Counted from the stretch's first letter, positions 16,420-25,728 are shown. The stretch: DNA of 64,000 nt from Sphaerobacter thermophilus DSM 20745 (GCF_000024985.1 NC_013523.1:1054001-1118000); one strand, 5' to 3'. Translations and numbers: made by a program. The notes: a model not told the origin generated them from the letters alone.

Positions 16420-16758
16420 ATGCGGATTGCGGTGGTCGGCGTATGCGCATCGGGCAAGACGACAATCGTCCGCGCTCTGCGCCAGGCGGGCTACGACGCG
16501 TACGTCGTCGCTCAGGAGCACTCCATTATTCCGGACCTGTGGAGACGGTCGCGACCCGACCACGTGGTGGTTCTGGAGGCGGACCTGGAGACGATACGCC
16601 AGCGCCGCGGGCCGGCATGGCCAGAGTGGCTCTATCGCACGCAGTGCGATCGACTGGCGGACGCCCGTGCCAATGCCACCGTGACGATCGACACGGGGGC
16701 GCTCACGGTGGACGAGACGGTGCGGGCCATCCTGGCGGCGATCGAGTCGCGGGAGTGA
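16420..16758 (+). CDS. Small P-loop NTPase (nucleotide kinase-like)
   Basis: About 112 residues starting MRIAVVGVCASGKTTIVRAL, a Walker A motif (GVCASGKT) as in small nucleoside or shikimate-type kinases; VVVLEADLETIRQRR may be the lid and a Walker-B-like strand. The substrate is not identifiable. ATG 16420 has GAGGAATCGAG before it; ATG 16402 and GTG-like starts back to 16351, overlapping the phosphatase gene, are possible. Probably the last gene of the rfbB transcript; it converges on the membrane repeat protein gene. Confidence 0.65.
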   Translation: MRIAVVGVCASGKTTIVRALRQAGYDAYVVAQEHSIIPDLWRRSRPDHVVVLEADLETIRQRRGPAWPEWLYRTQCDRLADARANATVTIDTGALTVDETVRAILAAIESRE

Positions 16759-16767
16759 CGCCCTCGC

Positions 16768-18108
16768 TCATCCGCCACCGCGCCGTTGCCGCCACAATTG
16801 CTCACCCAGCGGGGTGATCGTCACCTCCATACCGGTGCCGTCGCTGTTGGGGCGCAGTTCCAACCGAGCGCGCTCGAAGTACTGCACCCGAACGCCACCC
16901 TCATCCATCTCCTCCGTGATGGGGAAGCCGAAGATAGGGATCCCTCCGCGCTGCTCCCAGAACTCACGGAACTTCCCGGCCAGGGTGTGGCCGGTCTCCG
17001 GGAAATAGCGGACGGCGGGGTTGTGGGGATCCTCGACCGGCTCCGTGGGAGCCGGCAGCGCCTCCCGCCCGATCAGGCCCAGGATGACCGTGCCGTCCGG
17101 TCCCTGCTCGAGGCGTGCGCGCTCGTAGTACTGGACCGTGATGCCCCGGTCGTCGACGAACTCCGGGCTGAGCGGGCGGCCGAAGAGGCTGGCGCCGTCG
17201 TGCGCCTCCCAGAAGGCCTTGAACGGGTTGCGCATGTACTGGCCCGTCTCGGCGACGAAGCGCGCGGACGCCTCGGCCGGATCGGACACCACCGAGAACT
17301 GGATGACCTCCTCGGTGGTGGAGCCGTAGACATCTTCCACGATGACGCGGGCCGTGTACGAGCCGGGCTCGAGGGTTGGCTCGGCGAACAGCGTCCAGTT
17401 CCGGGCCGGGCTGCCCCGCTGCGCACTCGTTCCTGACTCAGTTTCGGGCGTCAGGAATGTGGGGATCAGGTCGTTGTTGAGGCGCATCTCGGCGCGCACG
17501 ATGTCGCCTCCGCTGACGACCTCGGCCGCGATGTGGGCGACGCCGTCCGGCACGCTGTCGCCCGGAAGCGGGCCGGTGAAGGTCACGGTCGGGGCGATGC
17601 GAGGTCCGGCCGCGGTAAAGGACCAGGCGTGGCCATCGCGCTGGCCAGCCTCGTCGATCACGTCGACCCGCACTTCGTGCGGGCCGCGTCGCAGGACGGC
17701 GGTGAAAGTGACGACCCAGACGTGGTCGCTCTGGACGGAGACGGCTGGCTCCACGATGGCTCCATCGATCGTCATGATCACCCGGCGGATCGGCTGGGCG
17801 TTGGAGGCGACCGTGGCCCGGATCGTCACCGGGCCGGGCGGTGTTTCCGTGTTGGGCCGTGGTGAAAGGTTCGAGATGGCAGGTCGTGACGACAGGCTCA
17901 CGAGGTAGACCAGGAGCACCAGGACGCCAGTGACCACCAGAGCGGCGAAGGCGCGAGCCGCGCCCGAGCCGTACCAGCCGGCCGCGCCACCTCGGGCGTA
18001 GCGGGGTGGACGCAGCAACCGTGGACGCGGGAGCGCGCGCTCCGGCTCGGAGCGCACCAAGGACGGAGCCGCGAGGTTGCCGGGGTCATCCCGCCAGGGC
18101 CGACGCAT
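16768..18108 (-). CDS. Membrane-anchored protein with Ig-like domains and two LGFP-like repeats
   Basis: 446 residues. An Arg/Pro-rich cytoplasmic tail, one membrane helix (about 52-73), then extracytoplasmic Ig-like beta domains (about 78-270) and two related C-terminal repeats of about 60 residues: ETGQYMRNPFKAFWEAHDGA...FGRPL...VQYYERARLE and ETGHTLAGKFREFWEQRGGI...FGFPI...VQYFERARLE. These resemble LGFP-type cell-wall-binding repeats common in Chloroflexota surface proteins. The start ATG 18108 follows GGGGGAG. The function is likely cell-envelope binding. Its leader can fold over the ribosome site (see 18111-18214). Confidence 0.65.
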   Translation of the reverse strand: MRRPWRDDPGNLAAPSLVRSEPERALPRPRLLRPPRYARGGAAGWYGSGAARAFAALVVTGVLVLLVYLVSLSSRPAISNLSPRPNTETPPGPVTIRATVASNAQPIRRVIMTIDGAIVEPAVSVQSDHVWVVTFTAVLRRGPHEVRVDVIDEAGQRDGHAWSFTAAGPRIAPTVTFTGPLPGDSVPDGVAHIAAEVVSGGDIVRAEMRLNNDLIPTFLTPETESGTSAQRGSPARNWTLFAEPTLEPGSYTARVIVEDVYGSTTEEVIQFSVVSDPAEASARFVAETGQYMRNPFKAFWEAHDGASLFGRPLSPEFVDDRGITVQYYERARLEQGPDGTVILGLIGREALPAPTEPVEDPHNPAVRYFPETGHTLAGKFREFWEQRGGIPIFGFPITEEMDEGGVRVQYFERARLELRPNSDGTGMEVTITPLGEQLWRQRRGGG

Positions 18109-18110
18109 CC

Positions 18111-18214
18111 TGCGTACTCCCCCGTCTCGGGGTCAGAGCGGTTGGATCGTGTGGGTTGGCAGTGGGTGCGGTCGATCGCGAGTGCCAACCCACCAAGCAC
18201 CGCAAGAGTACGCA
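18111..18214 (-). promoter_or_regulatory. Nested inverted repeats in the leader of the membrane repeat protein
   Basis: Outer arms TGCGTACTC (18111-18119) and GAGTACGCA (18206-18214) enclose inner arms GTGGGTTGGCA (18151-18161) and TGCCAACCCAC (18183-18193), all perfect. In the minus-strand RNA the 3' outer arm overlaps the end of the ribosome site GGGGGAG 8 bases before ATG 18108, so folding would hide it. The inner hairpin may also end the upstream ggt transcript, though it has no T run. Confidence 0.5.
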
Positions 18215-18247
18215 AGATGGCTGCCAGGGCGCGGAATTGAGGACCGC

Positions 18248-19849
18248 TCAGGCGCTCATCGCCGCCCCACCGAGTCGTGGGTCCGCGCCGCCTCTGAGTT
18301 CGCCCGTCACTGGGTCCCGCGTCACTGCCTGGACCAGCGGGAAGGTCCAGTACGCAGCCGGGATGGGCACGATCTGGAACCCCCGCCGGCCCAGTTCCTC
18401 CTTGACCCACGAGGGGATGCGCGTCTCGGTGTCAAGGCGGTGGCTCTGAGCGTCGAACCGCGGGGCGGAGACAGCCTCTACCGGTCCGAGGCCGTGGTCT
18501 ATCACATTGAGCAGAACCTGGAGCACGCCGGTGATGATCCGCGTTCCGCCAGGCGCGCCGAGCACGAGTACAGGCTCGTCGCCCTGGAGAACGATGGTGG
18601 GGCACATCCCGGTGAGCCGTGCTTTCCCCGGCGCGATCGAGTTCGGCTGGCCGGGGATGGGGTTGGCCGCGTTCATGATGTTGTTGTAGGTGAAACCCAG
18701 GCCCGGCGTCACGACGCCGCTGGAGGACCCGAGCGAGTGGGTAATCGCCGCGCAGTTGCCCTCGGCGTCGACCACGGTGATGTGCGTCGTCGAGGCCGGC
18801 TCCGGGTAGAGCGGGACGGTGATAGGCTCGCGGTTGCTGATGCGAGTGAACCACTCTGCTGCACGCTCACGGGAGAGGAGCCAGTCGACCGGCACATCGA
18901 CAAATCGGGGGTCGCCCCCGTAGGTGTACCAGTCGTGGAACCCGGCCTGCATCGCCCGCGCGACGAAGTCGATGTATTCCACGCTGTTCAGGCCGAGCGA
19001 CGCAATGTCGCGGTGCTCCAGGATGTGGAGGATCTGCGCCAGGCACGGGCCGCCGCCGGCCAGGTTGTTGGTGTGGACCGTGTAGCCGCGGTAGGTCGTC
19101 GTCAGCGGCGTCTGGACCTGCACCCGATAGTTGGCCAGGTCTTCCTTTGTGACGAACGCCCCGTTCTGCTCCAGATCCTCGGCCATCCGGGCGGCGATCT
19201 CGCCGGTATAGAGATCCTCCGGCCCCGCCTCTGCAAGGCGGCGCAGCACCTGGGCAAAGTCCGGGTTGCGTAGCAGCTCGCCTGGCCGCAGCGTCTCGGT
19301 GTCGTCGCGGAAGTAGAGCTTCCGGTTCGCGTCGGTCGCCTTGAGGCGCTCCCGCATCGCGATTCGCTCGCGGGGTACCGGCTGATTCCAGAGCCACCAC
19401 AGTTCGGGGGTGACGGGGAAGCCCTCCTCAGCGATCCGGATGGCCGGTGCCAGGGCATCGGCCCAGGAGATCGTGCCGAAGCGGCGCAGGGTCTCAGCCA
19501 TGCCCGCGACGGTACCCGGCGTCATGATCGAGCCGTAGCCGACATCGTTGACGGCGCCCTGGACGTGGTAGCCGTAACCCGTCCAGTCCTGTTCGATGAC
19601 GATGTCCTTCCACATGTCGGGCGTGACGCGTGATCCGGCTGTCCCGTTGAAGTCGATGACCTCGTGTCGCCCGTCCGCTGCACGGAGGTTGGCGACGCCG
19701 AACCCGGCCACCCCGCACATCTGCGGATCGACCACCATCTGGACAAACGCGGCCGTCACAGCGGCATCAAAGGCATTGCCCCCACTGCGAAGGACCTTGA
19801 CACCCTCCTCCACCGCCAGCGGCTGCGGCGCGACGACCATGCCCTTCAA
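18248..19849 (-). CDS. ggt: Gamma-glutamyltransferase family protein
   Basis: 533 residues of the Ntn-hydrolase family that self-cleaves to a large and a small subunit and transfers or hydrolyses gamma-glutamyl groups such as that of glutathione. The cleavage/catalytic threonine is T354 in STTHITVVDAEGN; NLAGGGPC (large subunit) and GAPGGTRI (near residue 440) match family substrate loops. No signal peptide is seen, so it may be cytosolic or belong to the acylase-like branch. The start is TTG at 19849, with GAGGAGA seven bases upstream; ATG 19840 is the alternative. Confidence 0.87.
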   Translation of the reverse strand: MKGMVVAPQPLAVEEGVKVLRSGGNAFDAAVTAAFVQMVVDPQMCGVAGFGVANLRAADGRHEVIDFNGTAGSRVTPDMWKDIVIEQDWTGYGYHVQGAVNDVGYGSIMTPGTVAGMAETLRRFGTISWADALAPAIRIAEEGFPVTPELWWLWNQPVPRERIAMRERLKATDANRKLYFRDDTETLRPGELLRNPDFAQVLRRLAEAGPEDLYTGEIAARMAEDLEQNGAFVTKEDLANYRVQVQTPLTTTYRGYTVHTNNLAGGGPCLAQILHILEHRDIASLGLNSVEYIDFVARAMQAGFHDWYTYGGDPRFVDVPVDWLLSRERAAEWFTRISNREPITVPLYPEPASTTHITVVDAEGNCAAITHSLGSSSGVVTPGLGFTYNNIMNAANPIPGQPNSIAPGKARLTGMCPTIVLQGDEPVLVLGAPGGTRIITGVLQVLLNVIDHGLGPVEAVSAPRFDAQSHRLDTETRIPSWVKEELGRRGFQIVPIPAAYWTFPLVQAVTRDPVTGELRGGADPRLGGAAMSA

Positions 19850-19898
19850 CGGATCGTCTCCTCTCCCCAGTTCTCACGTCCCCCGTTGGACCGGTGCG

Positions 19899-19927
19899 AT
19901 CGTAACACGACACCTGCCGGTCGCGAA
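19899..19927 (-). promoter_or_regulatory. Probable promoter of ggt
   Basis: On the minus strand TTCGCG, 17 bases, then TACGAT preceded by TGT (extended -10). It predicts a leader of about 45 bases. Confidence 0.4.
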
Positions 19928-20059
19928 GATCGACGGCAAGGCCTTACCCGCGCTTCTCCAGATGGGGGTGCCCGGTCAAATCATCCGAAACCGTGCGTGC
20001 GCAGTCCAATCATAAGTTATTGTTCCGAAACCGGAATAGGTTCGTTTCGCCGAGGGTTC

Positions 20060-20089
20060 TTGATGGCCAACACAGCGGCATGCTACGAT
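20060..20089 (+). promoter_or_regulatory. Promoter of the oligopeptide transporter operon
   Basis: TTGATG (20060-20065), 18 bases, TACGAT preceded by TG (20081-20089). Predicted transcription start near 20096. Confidence 0.55.
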
Positions 20090-20271
20090 ACAATCGGCCG
20101 TGAACACAAGCGTGCGCACCAACGCTATGGGGTGAGTGAGGTTCTTCGTCGGGTATCGCGCATCCGACGTAGGGAGACGCCTGCAAGACCAGGACTCGAT
20201 GCCGAGCTTGTGGGCGTCATGAGAACTGCCTGGTCGGTGGGGATGCCACCAGGGAGGAGGGGAGGAGAACG

Positions 20272-21915
20272 GTGGAACGCGGGACGCCGATTGCGGGAGC
20301 CGAAACCCTCTGGTCCCGCCGGGATTTTGTTCGTATGGGGGCGATGCTGACCGTTGGTGCGTCAGCCGCGTCGCTCTTGGCCGCCTGTGGAGGTGACTCC
20401 ACGTCTGGGGGTTCGAGCGGCGATGATTCGGGCGGCTCGGCATCGCAGACCCCCGCCACGAGCGAGTCAACCCCCGCTTCGAGCTCGGAATCGAGTAGCA
20501 GTGGTGAAGGTGTCGTCCTCAACGTCGCGGTGGTGGAGGAGCCGCCGTCCCTGGAGCCCCACAATCTAACGGCTGCTGCAGCAGGCCTCATCGGGAACGT
20601 CGTGATGCCGGGGCTCGTCTGGTGGGACTATGATCTCGGAGTTTCGCCACAGATCGCCGAGAAGTGGGAGACGAGCGCCGACGGGACGGAGTGGACATTC
20701 ACTCTCCGTGACGGTGTGACGTTCCACAACGGCAAGCCGTGCACGGCGGGTGAGATTCTCCGAAACTTCGAGCACATCAAGGACCCCAACTCCGGGTCGA
20801 TGTTGACGCCAGACTTCGAGGATGTCGAAGTCTTCGCTCCTGACGACAAGACGGTCGTCTTCACCCTGACTGAGTCGTTCGCGCCGTTCCTCGCGATCCT
20901 CTCGCACCGGGTCGCGATGACCGACATGGATGCCTACGACGGGACCAAGCCGATCGGCACCGGCCCGTTCAAGATCGTGGAGTGGCAGCGTGGCTCGCAG
21001 ATCATCCTGGAACGGCACGAGGGGTACTGGGAGGAAGGTCTCCCGAAGGCCGACCGGGTGAACTGGAAGTTCATGCCGGACTCCGACGTCCGCCTGACTG
21101 CGTTGCGGGCCGGCGAGGTGGACATTACCACCAGCGTCCCGACACAGATCATCGACCAGATCAAGGAGAGCGGTGAGTTCGTCGTCGATCCCATTCCCGG
21201 CGTTGGAGAATACTACCTGGCCTTTAACTGCGCTGAGGGCCCGTTCGCCGATGTCCGGATGCGCAAGGCCGTCGCGCACGCGATCGACAAGGAGGCGATC
21301 CTCGAGGTGGCGCTGTGGGGCCATGGAACGATCACGAACGTGTCGTTTCCGCCCACCTCGCCGTGGTTCGTTGAGATCCCGGACTACGAGCAGGACAAGG
21401 ACAAGGCCCGAGCCCTGGTGGAAGAGGCGGGGTACGGCGGTGGGCTTGAGCTGGACATGCCGATCCCGAACTGGAGCCCGTCGGCCGAGGTCGCCGAGAT
21501 CGTTCAGGCAGATCTCGCGGACATCGGGATCGATGTGCGCCTCGTCGAAATCGAGTGGGCGACGTACTGGCCGGAGATCTACCTGAAGAGCGACTTCTAC
21601 ATCACCTACATGGGCTACTCCGCTCGGATCGACCCGGACCAGATCTTCTACCCACGTTTCCACTCCAAGGGCGTTCACAATGCGACGCGGTACAGCAACC
21701 CGCGGGTCGACGAACTGATCGAGCAGGGTCGGCGGGAGATCGAGGAAGCCAAGCGCAAGGAGATCTACGCTGAGGTACAGCGCATCCTGGTCGATGAGCT
21801 CCCGTGGCTATGGCTCTATCTGCCCGACATCACGAACGGGTGGGCCAAGAACGTCGTCGGGTTCCGCCAACACCCGGGTGATCTCCTGTTCCTGACCGAA
21901 GCGACGAAGCAGTAG
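20272..21915 (+). CDS. ABC transporter substrate-binding lipoprotein (peptide/dipeptide family 5)
   Basis: 547 residues. The N-terminus has a twin-arginine motif SRRDFVRMGAML (R16, R17) and a lipobox LLAAC with C39, so the protein is predicted to leave by the Tat route and be lipid-anchored. A Gly/Ser/Asp-rich linker (40-80) precedes the family-5 binding domain: NVVMPGLVWWDYD, WTFTLRDGVTFHNGKP, IGTGPFKIVEW, LRAGEVDI. It captures peptides or similar solutes for the two permeases downstream. The start is GTG 20272 after GGAGGGGAGGAG. The ATPase genes are not in the window. Confidence 0.9.
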   Translation: MERGTPIAGAETLWSRRDFVRMGAMLTVGASAASLLAACGGDSTSGGSSGDDSGGSASQTPATSESTPASSSESSSSGEGVVLNVAVVEEPPSLEPHNLTAAAAGLIGNVVMPGLVWWDYDLGVSPQIAEKWETSADGTEWTFTLRDGVTFHNGKPCTAGEILRNFEHIKDPNSGSMLTPDFEDVEVFAPDDKTVVFTLTESFAPFLAILSHRVAMTDMDAYDGTKPIGTGPFKIVEWQRGSQIILERHEGYWEEGLPKADRVNWKFMPDSDVRLTALRAGEVDITTSVPTQIIDQIKESGEFVVDPIPGVGEYYLAFNCAEGPFADVRMRKAVAHAIDKEAILEVALWGHGTITNVSFPPTSPWFVEIPDYEQDKDKARALVEEAGYGGGLELDMPIPNWSPSAEVAEIVQADLADIGIDVRLVEIEWATYWPEIYLKSDFYITYMGYSARIDPDQIFYPRFHSKGVHNATRYSNPRVDELIEQGRREIEEAKRKEIYAEVQRILVDELPWLWLYLPDITNGWAKNVVGFRQHPGDLLFLTEATKQ

Positions 21916-21984
21916 GTCTGCCTGCGCGGGTGCGCTTCGCCCTGGGGCCCAAACGGGCCTCCAGGGCGCGGGAGTGGGAAGACG

Positions 21985-22929
21985 ATGACGCGCTACATCG
22001 TGCAGCGCCTGGTCCAGGCGGTGGGCGTCGTACTGCTCGTCTCGGTGTTCGTCTTTGCGCTGGTCCGGCTGATCCCGGGAGATCCCGTTTCTATCATGCT
22101 CGGGGAGAACCTCTCGCCCGAGGTCGAGAGGGAGCTCATTCGCAAGTGGGGGCTGGACCGCCCCATCTTTGAGCAGTACGTTGCGTGGCTCGCCAATCTC
22201 GTCCGTGGGGATCTGGGCCAGTCGATTCGTACGCAGGAGTCGGTAGGCCAGCTTATCGCGGCTCGGATTCCGGCCACGTCAATGCTTGCGGTTGGGGCGA
22301 TGATCATCGCCATCGGCATCGGGATCCCCGCCGGGGTCGTGGCAGCGTACAGGGCGAACACCGGTCTGGACTACGCAGCGATGCTGGCCGCGCTGGTCGG
22401 CCTCTGTGTTCCAAGCTTCTGGCTCGGGCTTCTCCTCATGTTGTTGTTCTCTCTCCGACTCGGCTGGTTTCCGGTCAGCGGCTACGTTTCGCCGCTCGAT
22501 GACCTGGGGGCATCTCTGCGCCACTTGGTTCTCCCGGCGTTGGCGCTCGGGGTTGGGCTGTCAGCCAGCATCAGTCGCATGACCCGCAGTGCGATGCTGG
22601 ACGTGCTGCGGCAGGACTACGTGCGCACGGCCCGCGCGAAGGGGCTGTCGGAGCGGGCAACGGTCCTCGGTCATGCGCTGCGAAACGCGCTGATGCCCAC
22701 CATCACGGTCATCGGGCTGCAGTTGGGCTTTCTGTTGGGCGGGTCGGTGGTTGTGGAGGAGATCTTCGGCTATCCCGGCGTCGGGCAGCTCCTGGTCTTT
22801 GCCATCAACAACCGAGATTACCCGCTGATCCAAGGAGTCGTCATGATCTTTGCTCTCACCTTTGTGATCGTGAATCTCCTGGTGGATCTTTCCTATGCGT
22901 ATCTAGATCCGAGGATCAAGTACTCATGA
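21985..22929 (+). CDS. ABC transporter permease, DppB/OppB type
   Basis: 314-residue inner-membrane permease. It opens with MTRYIVQRLVQAVGVVLLVSVFVF..RLIPGDP, the standard DppB start, has six predicted membrane segments and the EAA loop DYVRTARAKGLSERATVLGHALRNALMPTITV that docks on the ATPases. ATG 21985 follows GGGAGTGGGAAGACG. The stop overlaps the next permease by 4 bases (ATGA). Confidence 0.93.
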   Translation: MTRYIVQRLVQAVGVVLLVSVFVFALVRLIPGDPVSIMLGENLSPEVERELIRKWGLDRPIFEQYVAWLANLVRGDLGQSIRTQESVGQLIAARIPATSMLAVGAMIIAIGIGIPAGVVAAYRANTGLDYAAMLAALVGLCVPSFWLGLLLMLLFSLRLGWFPVSGYVSPLDDLGASLRHLVLPALALGVGLSASISRMTRSAMLDVLRQDYVRTARAKGLSERATVLGHALRNALMPTITVIGLQLGFLLGGSVVVEEIFGYPGVGQLLVFAINNRDYPLIQGVVMIFALTFVIVNLLVDLSYAYLDPRIKYS

Positions 22930-23834
22930 TCAGCCGGAACCAGCGCGCAGACGCGATTGAGAGCGCGCCGCTGAACGGCGCTGTCGCACGTCGGTCCTGG
23001 ATTCAAGATCAGCTCCGGCTGTGGCGTCGGAACAAGATGGCGACGGTCGGGCTGGTGATTGTCCTCATAGTGATCGCGATGGCGCTGCTTGCGTCCGTCC
23101 TTGCGCCGCATGACCCTTACGAACGCGATATCCGTAATCGCATCGCTCCGCCGAGTCGTGAGCACCTGCTCGGGACCGATAACCTCGGGCGGGACACGCT
23201 CAGCCGAATCATGTATGGCGCTCGCATCTCCCTGCTCGTCGGGGGTGTGTCCGTCGGCATTGCAACGCTGGTCGGTGTCCCGCTTGGGTTGCTGGCGGGT
23301 TACAGCGCCGGGCGGCTCGACACCCTGATCATGCGGATCATGGACGCGGTTATCGCGTTCCCGGAGATCGTGCTGGCGATCGCGATCCTGGCGATCCTCG
23401 GTCCGTCCGTGCTCAACGCGATGATCGCGATCGGTATCGTCTACATACCCATCTTCGCCCGGACCGCTCGCGCGCCCAGCCTCTCCGAGTCGCGCAAGGA
23501 GTACGTCGAGGCCGCACGTGCCATCGGCGCGAGTGGATGGCGGATTCTCCTCCGGCACGTGGCGCCCAACACGGTGAGCGTGATCATCGTCCGCATCACC
23601 ACGAGCCTGAGCTACGCCATCCTGGCTGAGGCCGCACTGTCCTTCCTCGGTCTCGGTGCTTCACCGCCGACGCCGACCTGGGGCCGGATGCTCAATGAGG
23701 GCCGTGGCTTCATGGAGATGGCGCCGTGGGTTGCGATCTTCCCCGGGTTGGCGATCGCGATCACTGTGCTCGGGTTCAACCTGCTGGGCGACGGATTACG
23801 GGACGCGCTCGACCCCCGCTATCGCCGGACGTAG
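22926..23834 (+). CDS. ABC transporter permease, DppC/OppC type
   Basis: 302 residues, partner of the preceding permease. It has the OppC N-terminal cytoplasmic stretch with RRNKMATVGLVIV as first membrane segment, HLLGTDNLGRDTLSRIMYGARISL, and the EAA loop EYVEAARAIGASGWRILLRHVAPNT. Translationally coupled to the upstream gene by an ATGA overlap. The operon has no ATPase; those subunits must be supplied from elsewhere. Confidence 0.93.
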   Translation: MISRNQRADAIESAPLNGAVARRSWIQDQLRLWRRNKMATVGLVIVLIVIAMALLASVLAPHDPYERDIRNRIAPPSREHLLGTDNLGRDTLSRIMYGARISLLVGGVSVGIATLVGVPLGLLAGYSAGRLDTLIMRIMDAVIAFPEIVLAIAILAILGPSVLNAMIAIGIVYIPIFARTARAPSLSESRKEYVEAARAIGASGWRILLRHVAPNTVSVIIVRITTSLSYAILAEAALSFLGLGASPPTPTWGRMLNEGRGFMEMAPWVAIFPGLAIAITVLGFNLLGDGLRDALDPRYRRT

Positions 23835-23939
23835 CGAGCTCTCGGCGGACCTGGGAGCGCCACCATCCACCCCGGCTTCGGCAGCGGCACGCTCGCCACG
23901 CTGGACCGACCGGGCTGGTCGCGTCTGTTCGCCGTACGT

Positions 23940-23948
23940 TGCTACACT
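23940..23948 (+). promoter_or_regulatory. Extended -10 promoter of the second binding-protein gene
   Basis: TGCTACACT with no clear -35, 24 bases before GTG 23973. It indicates that this gene has its own promoter in addition to any read-through from the permease genes. Confidence 0.45.
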
Positions 23949-23972
23949 AACATCGGCGCATAAGGAGGTCCG

Positions 23973-25709
23973 GTGCGACGGCAAGCGATGCCCTATGGGG
24001 CCGGCGGGGATGGGCGTTGGATTGTAGCACTCGTCCTGGCGGCGTTCCTGCTCGCTGGCTGTCGCGTGCCGCTGCTCGGGGGTGATGAGGCGACGCCTAC
24101 GGTCCGGCCGCCAGGGTCGGAACGGACGATAACTGCTATACCGGGCACCGGCGGGGGTGGCGGGGTGGGCACCGTCTTGGAGGCGCCACCGCGGGTGACC
24201 GCAGCCGACCCGAGTGGGGAGCAGACGCTGACTATCACTGGGTCACCGGAAGGGCCGGCGACGCTCGACCCGGCGCTGGTCCGGGACACCGAGTCGGCCT
24301 TCGTGACGCGCCAGATCTTCCGGGGGCTGGTTCGGCTGGATGAGCGGTTACAACCGGTTCCGGACCTCGCGCGGCGGATCGAGATCAGTCCGGATGGGCT
24401 GACCTACACGTTCTACCTGTGGGAGGACATCACATTCACCAATGGCCGGCGGATCACCGCCGAGGATGTGCGCTATTCCCTGGAGCGGGCGACGGATCCC
24501 GCGCTGGCCGGGGGGCGCGGAGAGACGTTACCGGCGGGAACGTACCTGGCCGACATCGCGGGAGTTGCCGACCGGCTGGCCGGCCGGGCCGACTCGCTCC
24601 GTGGAGTGGAGGTCTTGGACCAGGGGACGGTGCGCATCACGCTTGAGCACCCCACCGCGAACTTTCTGCTCAAGCTGGCGGCCACCCCGGGCTACGTCGT
24701 GGACCGCGAGAACGCGCGGAATGATAACGACTGGTGGAAGAGGCCGAACGGGAGCGGTCCTTTCAAGCTGGCTGAGTGGCGGGAGCAGGAGCGCATCGTG
24801 CTGGAGGCGCACCCTGGCTACACGCCGAACCCGCCTACGTTGGAGACGGTCGTCATCCTGATCGGGACCGAAGCACTCCAACCAGTGGCGATGTACGAGC
24901 GGGGCGATGTCGATGTGGCCAGCGTCAGCCTGTACGAGGTCGATCGCTTGCAGGCGCCGAACAGCCCGCTGCGCGAGGAGTTGCACGTCCAGCCGCTGTT
25001 TGCGGTGAGCTACGTGCTGTTCAACCCGAACGTGCCGCCCTTGGACAACCCCGACCTGCGGCGGGCGCTCCTCCAAGGGTTTGACCGGCACAAGATCGCC
25101 ACGGTTACCTACGACGGCCACGTGACACCGGTGGACGGCATCCTGCCGCCGGGGCTGCTCGGGCGTGACTGGCCTGCGGATGTCCCGGCGTACGACCCGG
25201 AGTCGGCGCGGGCGCTGCTCGACCACGCCCTCGGCAGCGAGCGACCGACGGTGTCGATCTACACCACCGGAGCCCAGGCACCGGTCGCGATGAAGCAGGT
25301 GTATGAGCGGGATCTGGGGCTCCCGGTTGAGGTGCTGCAGTTGGACTTCGTGGACTACATCGCTGAGCTGGGGACGCGGCAGGTGCCCGCAACGTCGCTG
25401 ACCTGGGTCGCGGACTACCCCGACCCCGACACCTTCTTGCGTGCGCTGTTCTACTCGACCAGCCCCGACAATGCGATCGGGTACCGCAATCCAGAGGTGG
25501 ATCGGCTGCTCGACGAGGCGCGCGGAGAGGCCGACCCCGCGCGACGCGCCGCACTCTACGAGCAGGCCCAGCAGACGATCATCGATGACGCGGTGGTCGT
25601 GCCGTTGTATGCCGAGGAGTCGTACACCCTGATCAAGCCGTATGTTCATGGCATGACGATTACCCCGCTGGGTATCCTTGGCCTGGAAACCGTATGGATG
25701 ACGTTGTAG
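23973..25709 (+). CDS. Second family-5 ABC substrate-binding lipoprotein
   Basis: 578 residues. Sec-type signal (16-29) with lipobox LLAGC, C30; a low-complexity Gly/Thr/Pro linker; then the peptide-binding domain (GSPEGPATLDPALVRDTESA, TFYLWEDITFTNGRRITAEDVRYSL, GSGPFKLAEW, FDRHKIA). GTG 23973 is preceded by a perfect AAGGAGGT. It follows the transporter operon but differs clearly from the first binding protein and uses Sec rather than Tat, so it may offer the same permeases a different ligand or act as a receptor. Confidence 0.88.
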   Translation: MRRQAMPYGAGGDGRWIVALVLAAFLLAGCRVPLLGGDEATPTVRPPGSERTITAIPGTGGGGGVGTVLEAPPRVTAADPSGEQTLTITGSPEGPATLDPALVRDTESAFVTRQIFRGLVRLDERLQPVPDLARRIEISPDGLTYTFYLWEDITFTNGRRITAEDVRYSLERATDPALAGGRGETLPAGTYLADIAGVADRLAGRADSLRGVEVLDQGTVRITLEHPTANFLLKLAATPGYVVDRENARNDNDWWKRPNGSGPFKLAEWREQERIVLEAHPGYTPNPPTLETVVILIGTEALQPVAMYERGDVDVASVSLYEVDRLQAPNSPLREELHVQPLFAVSYVLFNPNVPPLDNPDLRRALLQGFDRHKIATVTYDGHVTPVDGILPPGLLGRDWPADVPAYDPESARALLDHALGSERPTVSIYTTGAQAPVAMKQVYERDLGLPVEVLQLDFVDYIAELGTRQVPATSLTWVADYPDPDTFLRALFYSTSPDNAIGYRNPEVDRLLDEARGEADPARRAALYEQAQQTIIDDAVVVPLYAEESYTLIKPYVHGMTITPLGILGLETVWMTL

Positions 25710-25728
25710 CGCGGGGCGCGAGACGCCA

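Larger units (their letters stand above)
19850..20271. other. Divergent promoter region between ggt and the peptide-transporter operon
   Basis: No gene is seen. It holds the two outward promoters and a 175-base leader before the binding-protein gene. CCGAAACCG occurs twice as a direct repeat (19985-19993 and 20025-20033), a possible regulator site between the promoters. No known riboswitch pattern was recognised in the leader. Confidence 0.4.
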
